A DNA stretch of 64,000 bases from Aporhodopirellula rubra (GCF_014192335.1 NZ_JACHXU010000001.1:476802-540801), one strand, 5' to 3'; numbered from the stretch's first letter, positions 36,240 through 46,546 are shown. Notes: generated from the letters alone by a model not told the origin. Made by a program: numbers and translations.

Positions 36240-36738
36240 AACTTCCTCCGCGAGAAAGAAAATGGTTGATGAGTCATTGTGACTTTTCAAAGACTCGATT
36301 GCTTCGATCGATGGACCATGAAGGTCTCTCGATCGTTCTCATCGAAGTGCTTTGGAAGCCACCGGCCACGGCTCAACAACACAAGTTTGTAGTCACTTCC
36401 GCTTGCTTCAATGTTCCACATTGACCATGCAAGCAAAAGCAACCGTTAACACACTAGCGCGTAACTGTACGCGCTTCCACAAATTCCGCAACATCTTTTT
36501 CTAAAAAAAGCGGTTGCGTTAGCAAAGATTTTTGCTACGAGGAATCCGTTTTGCAACCACACGTGCAAAATTTGATCGCATGCTCAGTCGAATTCGTTGT
36601 CTGTTTACGTTCGATGCGCATGTCGATTGAACGTGTGTGTTGTCATGTCATCGGATGTGCACGACAGCGGTTCTTCTAGATGAAACAACGTCGCAATCGC
36701 AATGTCGATGTGTGCGTGTGCAACGGCATACGCAATGT
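36240..36738. other. AT-rich intergenic region with two hairpins
   Basis: About 500 bp between the M50 protease stop and the histone-like start, both on the minus strand. It holds two perfect hairpins, TAGCAAA-gatt-TTTGCTA (36520-36537) and GCGCGTA-actg-TACGCGC (36457-36474). The first is followed on the minus strand after about ten bases by TTTTTTT and may end the protease transcript. The histone promoter must lie here too. Confidence 0.5.
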
Positions 36739-37548
36739 TTAACGGTATGGACTCTGCATCATCTGGTAGTTGCCGAAGCCCAGTGAGAGAAACAGCAAAC
36801 CCATGATCGGTTGGTGCCCTTGTGTTAATGCGTAGAAGGCGACGACGCCGGCACTCGCCATGCTGATCCACAACCACGTGTCACCACGATCACCGCTCAT
36901 CAAAACGAGTGAACGCATCACGCGACCACCGTCGAGCGGGAACACGGGAAGTAAATTCAACAGCGCCCAAAGGACACTTGGGAACACGTAGAACAAAATT
37001 AATGCCTTCAGACCCACGCTAGCGACCGGTTTACCTTGGAACCATGGACGCAAACCGTCTAATGGCCAAGGCATTTGGGCAAATGCGGTGACTTCGTAGC
37101 GCATTGCAGTGACGAGTCCTGCTACCGCGAATGCAGAGGCGATTTGTGCCAGTGGACCGGCCAATGCGATCACCAAATCAGACACGTGGGTTTCCTGGCG
37201 CGAGGAAGAAATGTCGGTAAACCCTCGGCCGTCACTGCGCATCGAAGATGGGATCGCGAGTCCACCGAAATGATACAGCACGATCGTGCTTTCTCGTCCG
37301 TAGAAGCGAAATGCGAAGGCGTGTCCGAGTTCGTGGATCAAAATCGACAAGAACAAACATGCCGTCCACAAGAACAACAGTGGGAAGATGCCGGGGCTGC
37401 TGTTACCGGTGGTGGCGTCAATATTTTGGGCGAAATCGTATCCGATCACAATCGCGCCAAGCCAGAACGTCCAGGCGATGCGCACCGGGAATCCGAAGAG
37501 CGAGAAGTTCAGATCGTACGGTGATTCATCAGGGGCTTGCAGGAACAT
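36739..37548 (-). CDS. M50 family site-2-type metalloprotease
   Basis: This 269-residue polytopic protein has the zinc-binding HELGH motif near residue 71 inside a membrane helix and the third ligand region NLLPVFPLDGGR near residue 205. These are the active-site elements of M50 intramembrane proteases. There is no PDZ or CBS domain. Family members cleave membrane-embedded substrates such as anti-sigma factors; its substrate is unknown. The gene stands alone, 74 bp downstream of the prolyl oligopeptidase stop codon on the same strand, so the two could share a transcript. Confidence 0.88.
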   Translation of the reverse strand: MFLQAPDESPYDLNFSLFGFPVRIAWTFWLGAIVIGYDFAQNIDATTGNSSPGIFPLLFLWTACLFLSILIHELGHAFAFRFYGRESTIVLYHFGGLAIPSSMRSDGRGFTDISSSRQETHVSDLVIALAGPLAQIASAFAVAGLVTAMRYEVTAFAQMPWPLDGLRPWFQGKPVASVGLKALILFYVFPSVLWALLNLLPVFPLDGGRVMRSLVLMSGDRGDTWLWISMASAGVVAFYALTQGHQPIMGLLFLSLGFGNYQMMQSPYR

Positions 37549-37622
37549 GATCGTGCGTATCGGTCGCGAAAAGAGATGGAGAGAATGATGGGCTGCGTGC
37601 GAAGAAAAAAAATTTTTCTTCG

Positions 37623-39884
37623 TTACAGATTTTCAATCAAAAAGGACCACAGATCAGCGTACTCGTCGATCTTTTTGCTGGTCGGTGTTCCTGCGCCGTG
37701 ACCGGCGCGTGTTTCAATCCGAATCAGTACGGGGGTGTCGCATGATTGGGCGGCTTGCAAGGCGGCGGCGAATTTAAAACTGTGACCGGGCACCACTCGA
37801 TCGTCGCGATCGGCCGTGGTGACTAGCGTTGCGGGATAGCACGAGCCTGGTTTGACGTTGTGCAGTGGGCTGTACGACAACAGGTTGTCGATTTGGTCTT
37901 CTTCGTCGCTGCTGCCGAACTCAGTTGCCCATGCCCAACCGATCGTGAATTTGTGGTATCGCAACATGTCCATCACGCCGACAGCGGGCAGACACGCACC
38001 GAACAGTTCGGGACGCTGCGTCATGACGGCGCCGACGAGCAAGCCTCCGTTGCTGCCTCCGCGGATCGCGAGTTTATCTGATCGGGTAATGCCCTGATCG
38101 ATCAGGTATTCTGCGGACGCGATGAAGTCATCGAACACGTTTTGTTTCTTCAGTCGCATTCCGTCTTCGTGCCATTGGCTGCCGTATTCACCACCGCCAC
38201 GGAGGTTGGCAACCGCATAGACGCCGCCGCTGTCGAGCCATGCGGCGATGGCGGGGGAATACGACGGTGTCAGTGAGATGTTGAAACCGCCGTAGGCGTA
38301 GAGCAGCGTGCGATTGCTGCCGTCGTTTTTCTGATCGCGATGGCGGGTGATGAGGATCGGTACCCGCGTGCCGTCTTTGCTCTTGCAGAACACTTGCTCG
38401 GTTACGTAATCAGTGACGTCAAAAGGAACTTCGGGACGTAACCACAGTTCACTGTCGCCGGTCGCGACATCGACGCGGTGCAGACTCGGAGGGGTGACGT
38501 AGTTGCTGAACGAGAAGAATGTTTCTTTCGCATCGGATCGTCCCCCGAATCCACCCGCGGAACCTTTGCCGGGCAGTGTCACCGCGCCGATCCGTTCGCC
38601 GTCGAGAGAGTAACGCACGACTTTGCTGAGTGCGTCGCTGAGATAGCTCGCGTAGATCGTGTCGCCTAACATCGAGACGTCTTCGAGTGTGTCGGTGGTT
38701 TCGTCAAAGATGGATTGCCATGTCGATCGATTGACTTCTTGCATCGCATTGGGATCGGCGAGATGTTTTTCGACATCGATGGCGATGACACGTCGTCGAG
38801 GTGCGTCGAGATCGGTCAAGAAATACAGCACCGAATCAACGGCAGCGAAGAAGCGATAGTCGGCGTCGAATCCGGTGATGATGGGGCGAACGGGGCCGTC
38901 GGCGTTGCGGAGGTCACGCACGAAGACCTGTGTCTTCGGTTCGGTGCCTTTCCAGTTTTCGATGACGAGGAAACGTTCATTTTCGGTGACCGTCGGCGAG
39001 AAGCCCCACTGCGGTTCATCGGGACGCGAGTAGACAAGCGTGTCTTCGGATTGTGGCGTGCCTAAGCGATGCAGATACAGCATCTGGTTTTCGTTCGTGC
39101 CGGTGAGTTCTTCACCTTCGACGGGTTCGGCGTATCGGGCGTAGTAGAATCCGTCGCTGTTGGGCGTCCAAGCGATGCCGCTGAATTTCGACCACATGAC
39201 GACGTCGTCGGTGTCTTCACCGGTTTCGGCATTGCGGACACGCCACGTTCGCCAATCGCTGCCGCCGTCGGCGATCGAATAGGCGAGCAGTTTTCCGTCA
39301 TCGCTCGGATGCCATGAACCCAGTGCGACGGTGCCGTCCTCACTGAGTGTGTTCGGGTCGATCAGCACGGTTCGTTTTTCGGTCAGTTCATCCGCCGAGA
39401 TGCCAGCGGGGGCGACATACAGAATGCTTTGGTTCTGCAGTCCGTCGTTGTGTGAGAAGAAGTATCGATCGCCACGTCGGACGGGTAATCCGGTGCGAGA
39501 ATAGTTCCAGAGTTGTTCGAGTTTGTCTCGCATCGGACCGCGAGACGATAACTCGTTGAGGTACGCTTGCGTGACTTCGTTCTGCGCGGTCACCCACGCG
39601 GCGGTGTCATCGCTTTCGACATCTTCGAGCCATCGGTAGGGATCAGCCACTTTTCGACCGTGGTAGTCGTCGATGACATCAACGGTCTCGGTTTTGGGAT
39701 ATTGAATCGACTCGGTGTTGGTCATGGGAGCGGTCGTGAATTCAGTCGTGGATTGAGCGTGAACGTGGTCGAAGGGGCTCGCATGAAAGAGGATCGTGGC
39801 AACGGCCGCGGCGAGCAAAGCCGGGCTTGTGGACGATTCTGGTGCGCGATGGCATCGATCAAACATCGAGTCAGACATGTTCAT
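37623..39884 (-). CDS. Secreted prolyl oligopeptidase (S9A)
   Basis: This 753-residue peptidase has a signal peptide (hydrophobic stretch at about 22-40 ending near HVHAQS). The seven-bladed beta-propeller domain starts with PKTETVDVIDDYHGRKVADPYRWLED, and the alpha/beta hydrolase domain has nucleophile GGSNGGLL (about 595), Asp in DDRVVPGHSF (about 690) and His in RAGHGAG (about 730). It should cleave short proline-containing peptides, most likely in the periplasm. The usual length for the family is about 700-730 plus signal. The start offers several ATG codons; 39884 is the longest. Confidence 0.93.
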   Translation of the reverse strand: MNMSDSMFDRCHRAPESSTSPALLAAAVATILFHASPFDHVHAQSTTEFTTAPMTNTESIQYPKTETVDVIDDYHGRKVADPYRWLEDVESDDTAAWVTAQNEVTQAYLNELSSRGPMRDKLEQLWNYSRTGLPVRRGDRYFFSHNDGLQNQSILYVAPAGISADELTEKRTVLIDPNTLSEDGTVALGSWHPSDDGKLLAYSIADGGSDWRTWRVRNAETGEDTDDVVMWSKFSGIAWTPNSDGFYYARYAEPVEGEELTGTNENQMLYLHRLGTPQSEDTLVYSRPDEPQWGFSPTVTENERFLVIENWKGTEPKTQVFVRDLRNADGPVRPIITGFDADYRFFAAVDSVLYFLTDLDAPRRRVIAIDVEKHLADPNAMQEVNRSTWQSIFDETTDTLEDVSMLGDTIYASYLSDALSKVVRYSLDGERIGAVTLPGKGSAGGFGGRSDAKETFFSFSNYVTPPSLHRVDVATGDSELWLRPEVPFDVTDYVTEQVFCKSKDGTRVPILITRHRDQKNDGSNRTLLYAYGGFNISLTPSYSPAIAAWLDSGGVYAVANLRGGGEYGSQWHEDGMRLKKQNVFDDFIASAEYLIDQGITRSDKLAIRGGSNGGLLVGAVMTQRPELFGACLPAVGVMDMLRYHKFTIGWAWATEFGSSDEEDQIDNLLSYSPLHNVKPGSCYPATLVTTADRDDRVVPGHSFKFAAALQAAQSCDTPVLIRIETRAGHGAGTPTSKKIDEYADLWSFLIENL

Positions 39885-40275
39885 TCGTAATGAAGAGGAA
39901 AGGGGGTGGGCTGTGTTTCAGCCGCCTTGGACGCCTCGGAACGGTAATAGATACTACGCGTTTGGCCTCGGATAACAAGATGAACCGTTCTCCAGGGGTT
40001 CGTTGTGCGGCGGTGAATGCATCTCGTGCATTGTTCATGGTGACCTCAGTGTGCTCGAGCTGGAGGGCTCGCGAGTTACCGCTCAAAAGAGTTGCGGGAT
40101 GACGTGATTCGTCTGAACCCACCCCACGTGTTCGCCCGGGCAATCCACCCGTGGCATCTCTACACGTCGGTCGCTACGTTGGCAGGATACCCACGGCATC
40201 GTTTTCTTTGGGGTGACCTCATTAAGTCGACGATGCCTTCGGCCTTTCCGTTCACTCGTTTCTGGATCCATGATG
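39885..40275. other. Divergent intergenic region
   Basis: About 390 bp between divergent genes. No RNA element or convincing small gene was recognised. Open frames at 40092-40427 and 40083-40271 overlap the DUF4430 gene or its leader and show no domain. Confidence 0.4.
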
Positions 40276-40824
40276 ATGAAAACATCACCGCTCTCTTTTT
40301 ACGTCAGTCGCTGCGTTTCGCTTTCGTTCCGCAAGCTCGCGATGGTGTGTTCGGTCGCGATTTGTGCCACTGCGATTGGGTTAAGTGGTTGCCGAGTGCA
40401 AACGCCGGTGGAGCCCGCGGCAGATGAGAACGTGGCATCGGACGTTGATGCGGCAACGATTGGGACGGTAACCGTCGAAATCGCTAGCGTGAGTGACGAC
40501 GCGGAGGCGGGTGAATCGGATGCGGGCGAACCGTTGCTCAACAACACCATCGAGATCAGCGAAGGCAGTACGGTTGAGTCGGTGATGAAGAAAGTCGAAA
40601 GCCCGGAAGTCGTCATCTCCGGCAACGGCATCACGGCGTTCGTTCAGAGTATCGATGGCGTTGAGACGGACGCGACGCGGGGTTGGACTTACACGGTCGA
40701 TGGTGAGTTCGCGACCGAGGGGATCGGTTCAACGGAATTGAAAGCAGGGCAAACTGTCCGTTGGCGTTTCACAACGCTCGAAGAAGCGATGGCGACTGAA
40801 AAAGCCGTCGAGACTGAAGAATAG
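40276..40824 (+). CDS. DUF4430 lipoprotein (transcobalamin-like C-terminal domain)
   Basis: A protein of about 182 residues with a hydrophobic signal ending in the lipobox LSGC, an acidic linker, and a DUF4430-type domain. The domain shows TIEISEGSTVESVM and the hallmark GWTYTVDGEFATEGIGSTELKAG. The domain is related to the C-terminal part of transcobalamin and occurs in bacterial surface proteins of unknown ligand. Three ATG codons (40270, 40273, 40276) are in tandem, so the exact start is uncertain. No cobalamin gene or B12 riboswitch was seen nearby. Confidence 0.8.
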   Translation: MKTSPLSFYVSRCVSLSFRKLAMVCSVAICATAIGLSGCRVQTPVEPAADENVASDVDAATIGTVTVEIASVSDDAEAGESDAGEPLLNNTIEISEGSTVESVMKKVESPEVVISGNGITAFVQSIDGVETDATRGWTYTVDGEFATEGIGSTELKAGQTVRWRFTTLEEAMATEKAVETEE

Positions 40825-40878
40825 TCACGCGAAGGATCGACGCTACGGTAAGCCGGCGGTCATATGGTGCGTCGGCGG

Positions 40879-41544
40879 TTAGTCGATGAGAGGCAGTTCG
40901 TCTTCGCGACGTTCGGACATGCCTTCTTTGAAGTGACGTCGGCAAACCGAGACGTATCGGTCGTTGCCTCCGATTTGAATTTGGCTGCCGTCTTTGATCG
41001 TTTTGCCTTCAGCGTCGATTCGCAGCACCATGGTGGCTTTGCGTCCGCAGTGGCAGATGGTTTTGATCTCAACGAGGCTGTCGGACCACGCGAGTAACGC
41101 TTCGCTGCCTTCGAAAAGGTTGCCTTGGAAATCGGTGCGTAGTCCGTAGGCGAGAACCGGGGTGTCGTGCCAATCGCAAATGTCGCTGAGTTGGCGAACT
41201 TGGGCACGCGTTAGGAACTGAGCCTCGTCCACCAGCACGCAGTGTAGTGAGGACGGGGGCAACGAGGATGGCGGCGACGAAGAAGAATTGTCGGCGACAT
41301 CCGTGTCTTCACCGGCGAGAAACGTTTCGTAAACGACTTTGAGGTTGTCCGACGGTGTGAAGGTGACCGATTCGGATGCGATCCCGATTCGCGAGGCCAC
41401 TTTGCCTGGACCGAAGCGGGTGTCGAGTTCGGGGGATAGTATCAGTGTGTTCATGCCGCGCTCGCGATAGTTGTAGCTCGATTGCAGCAGCATGGTTGAC
41501 TTGCCCGCATTCATCGCGGAGTAATAGAAGTAGAGTTTTGCCAT
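40879..41544 (-). CDS. tdk: Thymidine kinase
   Basis: This 221-residue enzyme phosphorylates thymidine in the salvage pathway. It has the P-loop SAMNAGKST (9-17), the lasso region, VDEAQF (about 105-110), and zinc ligands in CHCGRK and CRRHF. ATG 41544 gives the canonical [15 protein letters not shown] start. A Ser/Pro/Asp-rich insertion of about 22 residues (78-100) separates the P-loop domain from the VDEAQ motif and is not part of the usual family length of about 195. Confidence 0.93.
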   Translation of the reverse strand: MAKLYFYYSAMNAGKSTMLLQSSYNYRERGMNTLILSPELDTRFGPGKVASRIGIASESVTFTPSDNLKVVYETFLAGEDTDVADNSSSSPPSSLPPSSLHCVLVDEAQFLTRAQVRQLSDICDWHDTPVLAYGLRTDFQGNLFEGSEALLAWSDSLVEIKTICHCGRKATMVLRIDAEGKTIKDGSQIQIGGNDRYVSVCRRHFKEGMSERREDELPLID

Positions 41545-41881
41545 GACGTTAAGATGAGCTGATGGGCGGGCGACGGGCAAATCATAACCCGAAGCCTCGT
41601 CATGGGAACGTGTCGGCGAGGATTGAACATTGGTCGCGGAAAATCGCGGCGCGAAAGGTTGCCAGCAGGAAATCCTTGGTGCGGGCAGTCTGGTGTGGGC
41701 AGACTGGTGCGGGTGATGTTTCAGAGAGACGGGGGGGAGAAAGAGAGATCGTAGAAAAATAGGAACACGACTTGAAAATCAATCTCGCCCGCCAACTCGC
41801 CCGGCGAAAGAGTCGCCGGAGTGAAAGATCGGCCCAGCACGAGATCAGCCAGCACGAGATCGACAAAGCGAATAGATCGAT
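41545..41881. other. Divergent intergenic region
   Basis: About 340 bp between tdk and a membrane-protein gene. It contains a short direct repeat, CAGCACGAGATC, twice near 41838-41865. No gene or terminator was recognised. Confidence 0.4.
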
Positions 41882-42880
41882 ATGGTGAGAAGATCGCATG
41901 ACCGCGAAACGCTAACGCCGCGGATGCCCGTCGCGGCATGGTTGAGCGTGTTGTCACTCGATGCGGTCTTGGTCGCCGTCGCGTGGCAGCAGTTGTTGAT
42001 GCTGAGTTTTTGTGATCGCGGGGCGACATGGGCCGAGTGCGGATCGCTCGCGGCGACGGTGTGGTTGGTTTATGTGGCCGATCGTTTGCTCGATGCCGCT
42101 CGGTTGGATCTTTCGCAACCTCACACGCTGCGGCATCGATTTTATCTTCGGCATCGACGTGTCTTTTTCGCCGGTTGGGTGGTGTTGTTGTTGGCGGACA
42201 CGTTGGTGGTCGTTCGTTATTTGTCGCCGGAATTATTGCGGAGTGGATTGGTGTTGGCGTCAGCGGTGTTGGTTTATGGCGCCGGTGTTCATTTCCCTTC
42301 GGCGTCGTCGGATGCCAAGGGATCGTTGTTGAGAACCCGACTGCGACCGGCTTTGGTCCCGAAGGAATTTCGTGTGGGTGTGTTGTTCGCGTTGGGCGTT
42401 TCACTGACGGCGTGGACGAGTTTGATCTTTCACGGCGATAGCGGCGAAGATCGGCAGGTGTTCTTTTCGCTCGCGGCGGCGACCGTCGCGATGGCGGTGC
42501 TGTTTGGAGTCAATTGTGTTTTGGTGGCGCGATTTGAACGACATCTCGATCGAGCGCAATCGTTTGCGTCGATCGCTACCCGGTGGCAAAGTCGCGGGGA
42601 ACGCGAGATGCAACTTTCGTTGTGCGTGTTTGCGATCGTGGTGACGTTGCCGATGGTGGTGATGATGTTGCAATTGCCCGCGTCGGTGGGGACGGCGGTT
42701 GCGGCGTGCGCGTTGGGGTTGTTTGTGTTGGCGTTCGTTTCGGATCGGCGATGTCGGCAACCAACGAGCATGGAGGTTCAGCAAACGACGCAGGACACGT
42801 TCACCTTTTTTGACGTGCGAGGTGTTTGGGTGGACGTGATTTTGTGGACGCCACCCATGGTGATTTTGTGTTGCATGTGA
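41882..42880 (+). CDS. Polytopic membrane protein of unknown function
   Basis: This 332-residue protein has about eight hydrophobic segments. The conserved-looking stretch VYVADRLLDAARLD (about residues 64-77), followed by HTLRHRFYLRHRR, is a basic/acidic cytoplasmic loop after the second helix. It loosely recalls the Asp-rich loop of UbiA prenyltransferases, but the Asp spacing does not fit the NDxxDxxxD motif, so I do not assign that family. Its stop codon overlaps the GTG start of the methyltransferase gene (GTGA), so the pair is translationally coupled and may act in one pathway. Confidence 0.75.
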   Translation: MVRRSHDRETLTPRMPVAAWLSVLSLDAVLVAVAWQQLLMLSFCDRGATWAECGSLAATVWLVYVADRLLDAARLDLSQPHTLRHRFYLRHRRVFFAGWVVLLLADTLVVVRYLSPELLRSGLVLASAVLVYGAGVHFPSASSDAKGSLLRTRLRPALVPKEFRVGVLFALGVSLTAWTSLIFHGDSGEDRQVFFSLAAATVAMAVLFGVNCVLVARFERHLDRAQSFASIATRWQSRGEREMQLSLCVFAIVVTLPMVVMMLQLPASVGTAVAACALGLFVLAFVSDRRCRQPTSMEVQQTTQDTFTFFDVRGVWVDVILWTPPMVILCCM

Positions 42881-43623
42881 ACTCGGACACGCGTTCCCGA
42901 TCGCAACGCGGATATGACCGTTTGGCGGCGATGTATCAGTCGATCGAGCGAATCGCGTTTGGCAGTCAGTTGCAGCGAGCGCGGGTGGCGTTGGTCGACG
43001 AACTGCCCGCGTGGGATCGCTTGTTGTTATTCGGCGATGGTGACGGACGTTTGTTGGAACGGCTTTGCGAGCTGCCGCGTGCGTTAGGCGAGGAACGTCG
43101 GCTAAACGAAACGCAATCGCATCCGTCACCACGATGGCGGATCACGAGTGTCGATCACAGCGCGGCGATGTTGGGCCGGCAAAGGGCACGCGTGGAGGCG
43201 ATCGGTGCGATCGAACGTGTGGAGTTTGTACAGGGGGACGCACGCGGGTTTGTTCCGGAGGCGAACGCCTACGATGTCGTTGTGGTGCCGTTTTTCTTGG
43301 ACTGTTTCGGCCGCGGTGAACTGGAAGAGAATTTGCCGTGCTGGTTGTCAGGGTTGCGTGTCGGTGGTGTGCTGTATCACGTCGATTTTCAAATCCCCGA
43401 ATCACGTTGGCAACGGCCGCGAGCGAAATTCCTGTTGTGGGCGATGCACCGATTCTTTCGCTGGCAAACGGGACTGCAGAACCGCGAACTGGTTCCGGTG
43501 GACGACATGCTGCGGCAGTGTGGTTTGCAAAAGGTGAGTGAACGTGTGGGCGGCAAGGGCATCATCGCGAGTGAGTTGTGGCGACGTGAGTCAGCGAGCC
43601 CGTCTGTGCGGGTGACTCCGTAA
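42877..43623 (+). CDS. Class I SAM-dependent methyltransferase-like protein
   Basis: A 248-residue protein with a Rossmann-type methyltransferase core. Motif I is degenerate (LLLFGDGDGRLLE), followed by ITSVDHSAAMLGRQR (motif II acid), FVQGDAR (motif III) and NAYDVVVVPFFLDCF (motif IV). SAM binding is likely; the substrate is unknown. GTG 42877 overlaps the upstream stop codon. The tight coupling with the membrane protein at 41882-42880 hints at a membrane-associated substrate, possibly a lipid or quinone. That last point is inference only. Confidence 0.78.
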   Translation: MNSDTRSRSQRGYDRLAAMYQSIERIAFGSQLQRARVALVDELPAWDRLLLFGDGDGRLLERLCELPRALGEERRLNETQSHPSPRWRITSVDHSAAMLGRQRARVEAIGAIERVEFVQGDARGFVPEANAYDVVVVPFFLDCFGRGELEENLPCWLSGLRVGGVLYHVDFQIPESRWQRPRAKFLLWAMHRFFRWQTGLQNRELVPVDDMLRQCGLQKVSERVGGKGIIASELWRRESASPSVRVTP

Positions 43624-43844
43624 AGCCCCCGTACGTGTTGCGGTGACGTGGTCGTGATTCGTTGATCGAATGGGCTGACGTTTTTTGCCTCCTTGGCGTC
43701 CCAGGCGTGCTCGGCAAATTGGTATGCTGAACGGGCAGACCCCTGTGTGGCCAGCTTGGCATTCGGAGGAGTTGCTTTTCGATTCGTTTCATTCACACAT
43801 GACGTTGGTTTGAAGACTCGCGTCAACCTCGCAAGGAAACTCCC

Positions 43845-44216
43845 ATGAGCGTGCCTCCCAGTAATCCCTATGGAACTCCCACTGCCGCCTCGTCGATGAG
43901 CGGTTTTTCGAGCGGGCAGATGCGTTCGATGCGATTGAAACGTCTCGATCCACTGTCGTGCGGCAAGATGCTCGGGGCGTTGTACGTTTTCATCGGTCTG
44001 CTCATGTCCGTGTTCATGATCGCGATCACGGTGCTCGGTGTTGCCGGTGCGGGTGGTAACAACATCGCGGCCGGTTTGGCAGGAGGGGTGATCGGTGCGG
44101 TGTTCATGCCCATTTTCTACGGCGTGATCGGTTTCATTGGCGGATTGATCATGGCGTTCCTCTATAATCTGTGCGCCAGCGTCATCGGTGGTATCGAGAT
44201 GCAGTTCGAGGAATAG
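43845..44216 (+). CDS. Small two-helix membrane protein (DUF3566-like)
   Basis: This 123-residue protein has a flexible Ser/Pro-rich N-terminus (1-30), the segment LKRLDPLSCGKMLGALYVFIGLL (first membrane helix), a Gly/Ala-rich second helix and a C-terminal YNLCASVIGGIEMQFEE. The pattern of a DPLS motif before helix one and GGIE at the end resembles DUF3566-like transmembrane proteins. No function is known. It is preceded by a possible purine-rich site (AAGGAAAC) and stands alone upstream of leuB. Confidence 0.75.
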   Translation: MSVPPSNPYGTPTAASSMSGFSSGQMRSMRLKRLDPLSCGKMLGALYVFIGLLMSVFMIAITVLGVAGAGGNNIAAGLAGGVIGAVFMPIFYGVIGFIGGLIMAFLYNLCASVIGGIEMQFEE

Positions 44217-44436
44217 CGATGTTTGATTGCGGGCAAATCAGTGCGGCGAACCCAGTGCATTGAACTCAGCGCGAGGAAAGTCAGGCTGGGGAATGTCGGA
44301 GTGAAACGCCAGCGATGACGATAGCGTTGGGGCGTCGGGCATCTTGAGTTGGTGCACCCTGGGGCAAGCGGTGAGATTCGGCTAATCTGGGGCGTTTTCG
44401 TTACCCGCCTGACTCTCACTCTCACGTCCTCCGACC

Positions 44437-45516
44437 ATGAAACACTCCATCGTCTTGCTTCCCGGTGACGGGATCGGCCCGGAAATTGTCGAACAAGCCC
44501 GCCTCGTCCTGGTTGCGATCGCGGATCGATTCGGCCACGAATTCACGTTCAGTTCGCACCAGATCGGCGGCATCGCGATTGATGAAACGGGTGACCCGTT
44601 GCCTCAGGCGACCGTGGACGCGTGCCGTTCGGCGTCGGCGATCTTGCTCGGTGCGGTCGGTGGACCGAAGTGGGATGATCCGTCGGCGAAGACGCGTCCC
44701 GAGGCGGGGCTGCTCCGCATTCGGAAGGAACTCGGGCTGTTTGCGAATCTGCGGCCGATCAAATTGTTCGATCAGCTCGCCGACGCCTCGCCGTTGCGGG
44801 CGGATATTGTTCGCGGCACGGACATTCTGTTTTTCCGTGAATTGACCGGTGGGATTTACTTCGGTGAGTCGGGCAGTTCGGGCGAAGGCGAAGACGAGAC
44901 GGCGTACCAGTCGATGACGTACTCGCGTCGCGAAGTCAAACGGATCGTGCGGATGGCGGCGACCGCGGCTCGTGGTCGATCGAACCGGTTGACCAGCGTT
45001 GATAAAGCAAACGTTCTCGAACCGAGCCGGTTGTGGCGACGGGTGGCGGCGGAAGTCATGGCGGAAGAGTTCCCCGATGTGAACTACGACGTCGTCTTGG
45101 TCGATTCGATGGCCATGCACCTGATCAATCGTCCGGCCGATTTCGACGTGGTCGTGACGGGGAACATGTTCGGTGACATCTTGACCGACGAGGCGTCGAT
45201 GTTGCCCGGATCGTTGGGCATGTTGCCGAGTGCTTCGTTGGGCGAATCAGGACCAGGGCTTTATGAGCCGATTCATGGCAGTGCTCCTGACATCGCGGGC
45301 AAGGGAATCGCGAACCCGTTGGCGACGATCTTGGCGGCGGCGATGATGCTGCGGCATTCGCTCTCGTTGAACGACGAAGCGGATCTGATCGAAGCCGCTG
45401 TGGCAGGCGTGTTGGCCGATGGATTGCGTACGTCCGATCTGGCTCGTGGTGATTCGGACTCCGCGATCGGCACCGAGGCGATGGGCGCCGCGGTGGTTGC
45501 TAAAATTGCCAAATGA
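44437..45516 (+). CDS. leuB: 3-isopropylmalate dehydrogenase
   Basis: This 359-residue enzyme carries out the oxidative decarboxylation of 3-isopropylmalate in leucine synthesis using NAD. Visible motifs include [11 protein letters not shown] at the start, [25 protein letters not shown], the metal-binding [13 protein letters not shown] and [12 protein letters not shown], and [19 protein letters not shown]. Length and motifs are complete. Other leu genes are not in the window; cdsA follows 67 bp downstream on the same strand and may share the transcript. Confidence 0.95.
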   Translation: MKHSIVLLPGDGIGPEIVEQARLVLVAIADRFGHEFTFSSHQIGGIAIDETGDPLPQATVDACRSASAILLGAVGGPKWDDPSAKTRPEAGLLRIRKELGLFANLRPIKLFDQLADASPLRADIVRGTDILFFRELTGGIYFGESGSSGEGEDETAYQSMTYSRREVKRIVRMAATAARGRSNRLTSVDKANVLEPSRLWRRVAAEVMAEEFPDVNYDVVLVDSMAMHLINRPADFDVVVTGNMFGDILTDEASMLPGSLGMLPSASLGESGPGLYEPIHGSAPDIAGKGIANPLATILAAAMMLRHSLSLNDEADLIEAAVAGVLADGLRTSDLARGDSDSAIGTEAMGAAVVAKIAK

Positions 45517-45583
45517 TCGCGTGTCTGCGATACCGTTTGTTTTCGATTAAGTTGCCAACACTCACTTAGGTCTCAAACGCAGC

Positions 45584-46546
45584 GTGCCCGATTTTACGAC
45601 CTATCTTTTGATCGCCGTCATCCTGGCGGCGTTGTCGATCGCGACCATCGTCGGTGTGGTGATGGGGCGGAGCAACACGCCGGGAACGGATGCGGCGCTG
45701 ATCAAACGTTTCCAATCCAAACTTCGGGTTTGGTGGACGATGGTGGCGGTGTTTGTGATCGGTTCGTTAACCGGCCGGATCGGATTGGTGGTCTTGTTCG
45801 CGTTTGTTTCGTTCTGGGGTTTGCGCGAGTTTATCTCGATGACCCCGACACGGCGTGGTGACCATCGGACGTTGTTTTGGATCTTTTTCGTCTTCACGCC
45901 GATGCAGTACGTTCTGATCGGATTGGGAAGTCAGAATTACGAGTTCTACACGATCGTGATTCCGGTCTACGCTAGTTTGTTCATTCCGGCTCGGGCGGCG
46001 ATCGCGGGTGACGCGAAACGGTTTTTGGAACGATGTGCCAAAATCCAATACGGGCTGTTGATCTGTGTGTACTGTCTCTCGCATGCTCCGGCGCTGCTGT
46101 ATCTCGAACTGGTTCGCACCGGTGGTGAGAAGTGGGACGGCAGTGCGACGAACCTGTTGATGTTTTTCGTGTTGATCGCGCAGTTGTCGTTGACCTTGGA
46201 ACGGGTTTGGAGTCGGTGGATCGGTTCGCATGTGATCGCGCCGGACATCAACGGATCACGGACTTGGGAGGGCGTGCTCGGTTCGATCATGACAACAGGG
46301 GTGATCGCCGCGCTGCTGCGATGGGCGACGCCGTTCTTTTGGTGGGAAGCGTTGTTGATGGGCGTCGTCGTCACCATCATGGCGAGCGTTGGAACGTTGA
46401 CGATGAGTGCGATCAAGCGTGACCGGGGTGTGACGGACACGGGGACGCTCGTTCAGGGCCACGCCGGAGTGCTCGACCAGATTGATAACATTTGTTTCGC
46501 GGCACCGATTTTCTATCACGTGACGCGATTCTTCTTTACCGCTTAG
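45584..46546 (+). CDS. cdsA: Phosphatidate cytidylyltransferase
   Basis: This 320-residue polytopic enzyme makes CDP-diacylglycerol from phosphatidic acid and CTP for phospholipid synthesis. The C-terminal signature is intact: SAIKRDRGVTDTGTLVQGHAGVLDQIDN, with the CdsA Lys-Arg and the Asp pairs, followed by a final hydrophobic segment. Six to eight transmembrane helices are visible. The start is GTG. It is slightly longer than E. coli CdsA. The gene is followed by an FMN reductase gene 37 bp downstream. Confidence 0.9.
   Translation: MPDFTTYLLIAVILAALSIATIVGVVMGRSNTPGTDAALIKRFQSKLRVWWTMVAVFVIGSLTGRIGLVVLFAFVSFWGLREFISMTPTRRGDHRTLFWIFFVFTPMQYVLIGLGSQNYEFYTIVIPVYASLFIPARAAIAGDAKRFLERCAKIQYGLLICVYCLSHAPALLYLELVRTGGEKWDGSATNLLMFFVLIAQLSLTLERVWSRWIGSHVIAPDINGSRTWEGVLGSIMTTGVIAALLRWATPFFWWEALLMGVVVTIMASVGTLTMSAIKRDRGVTDTGTLVQGHAGVLDQIDNICFAAPIFYHVTRFFFTA

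Noticed and set aside
39885..40275. Cobalamin riboswitch before the DUF4430 gene
   Set aside because: The transcobalamin-like domain prompted the search, but no B12-box or riboswitch core was seen.
41882..42880. UbiA prenyltransferase
   Set aside because: The acidic loop is similar in place, but the Asp spacing does not match NDxxDxxxD and no second motif was found.
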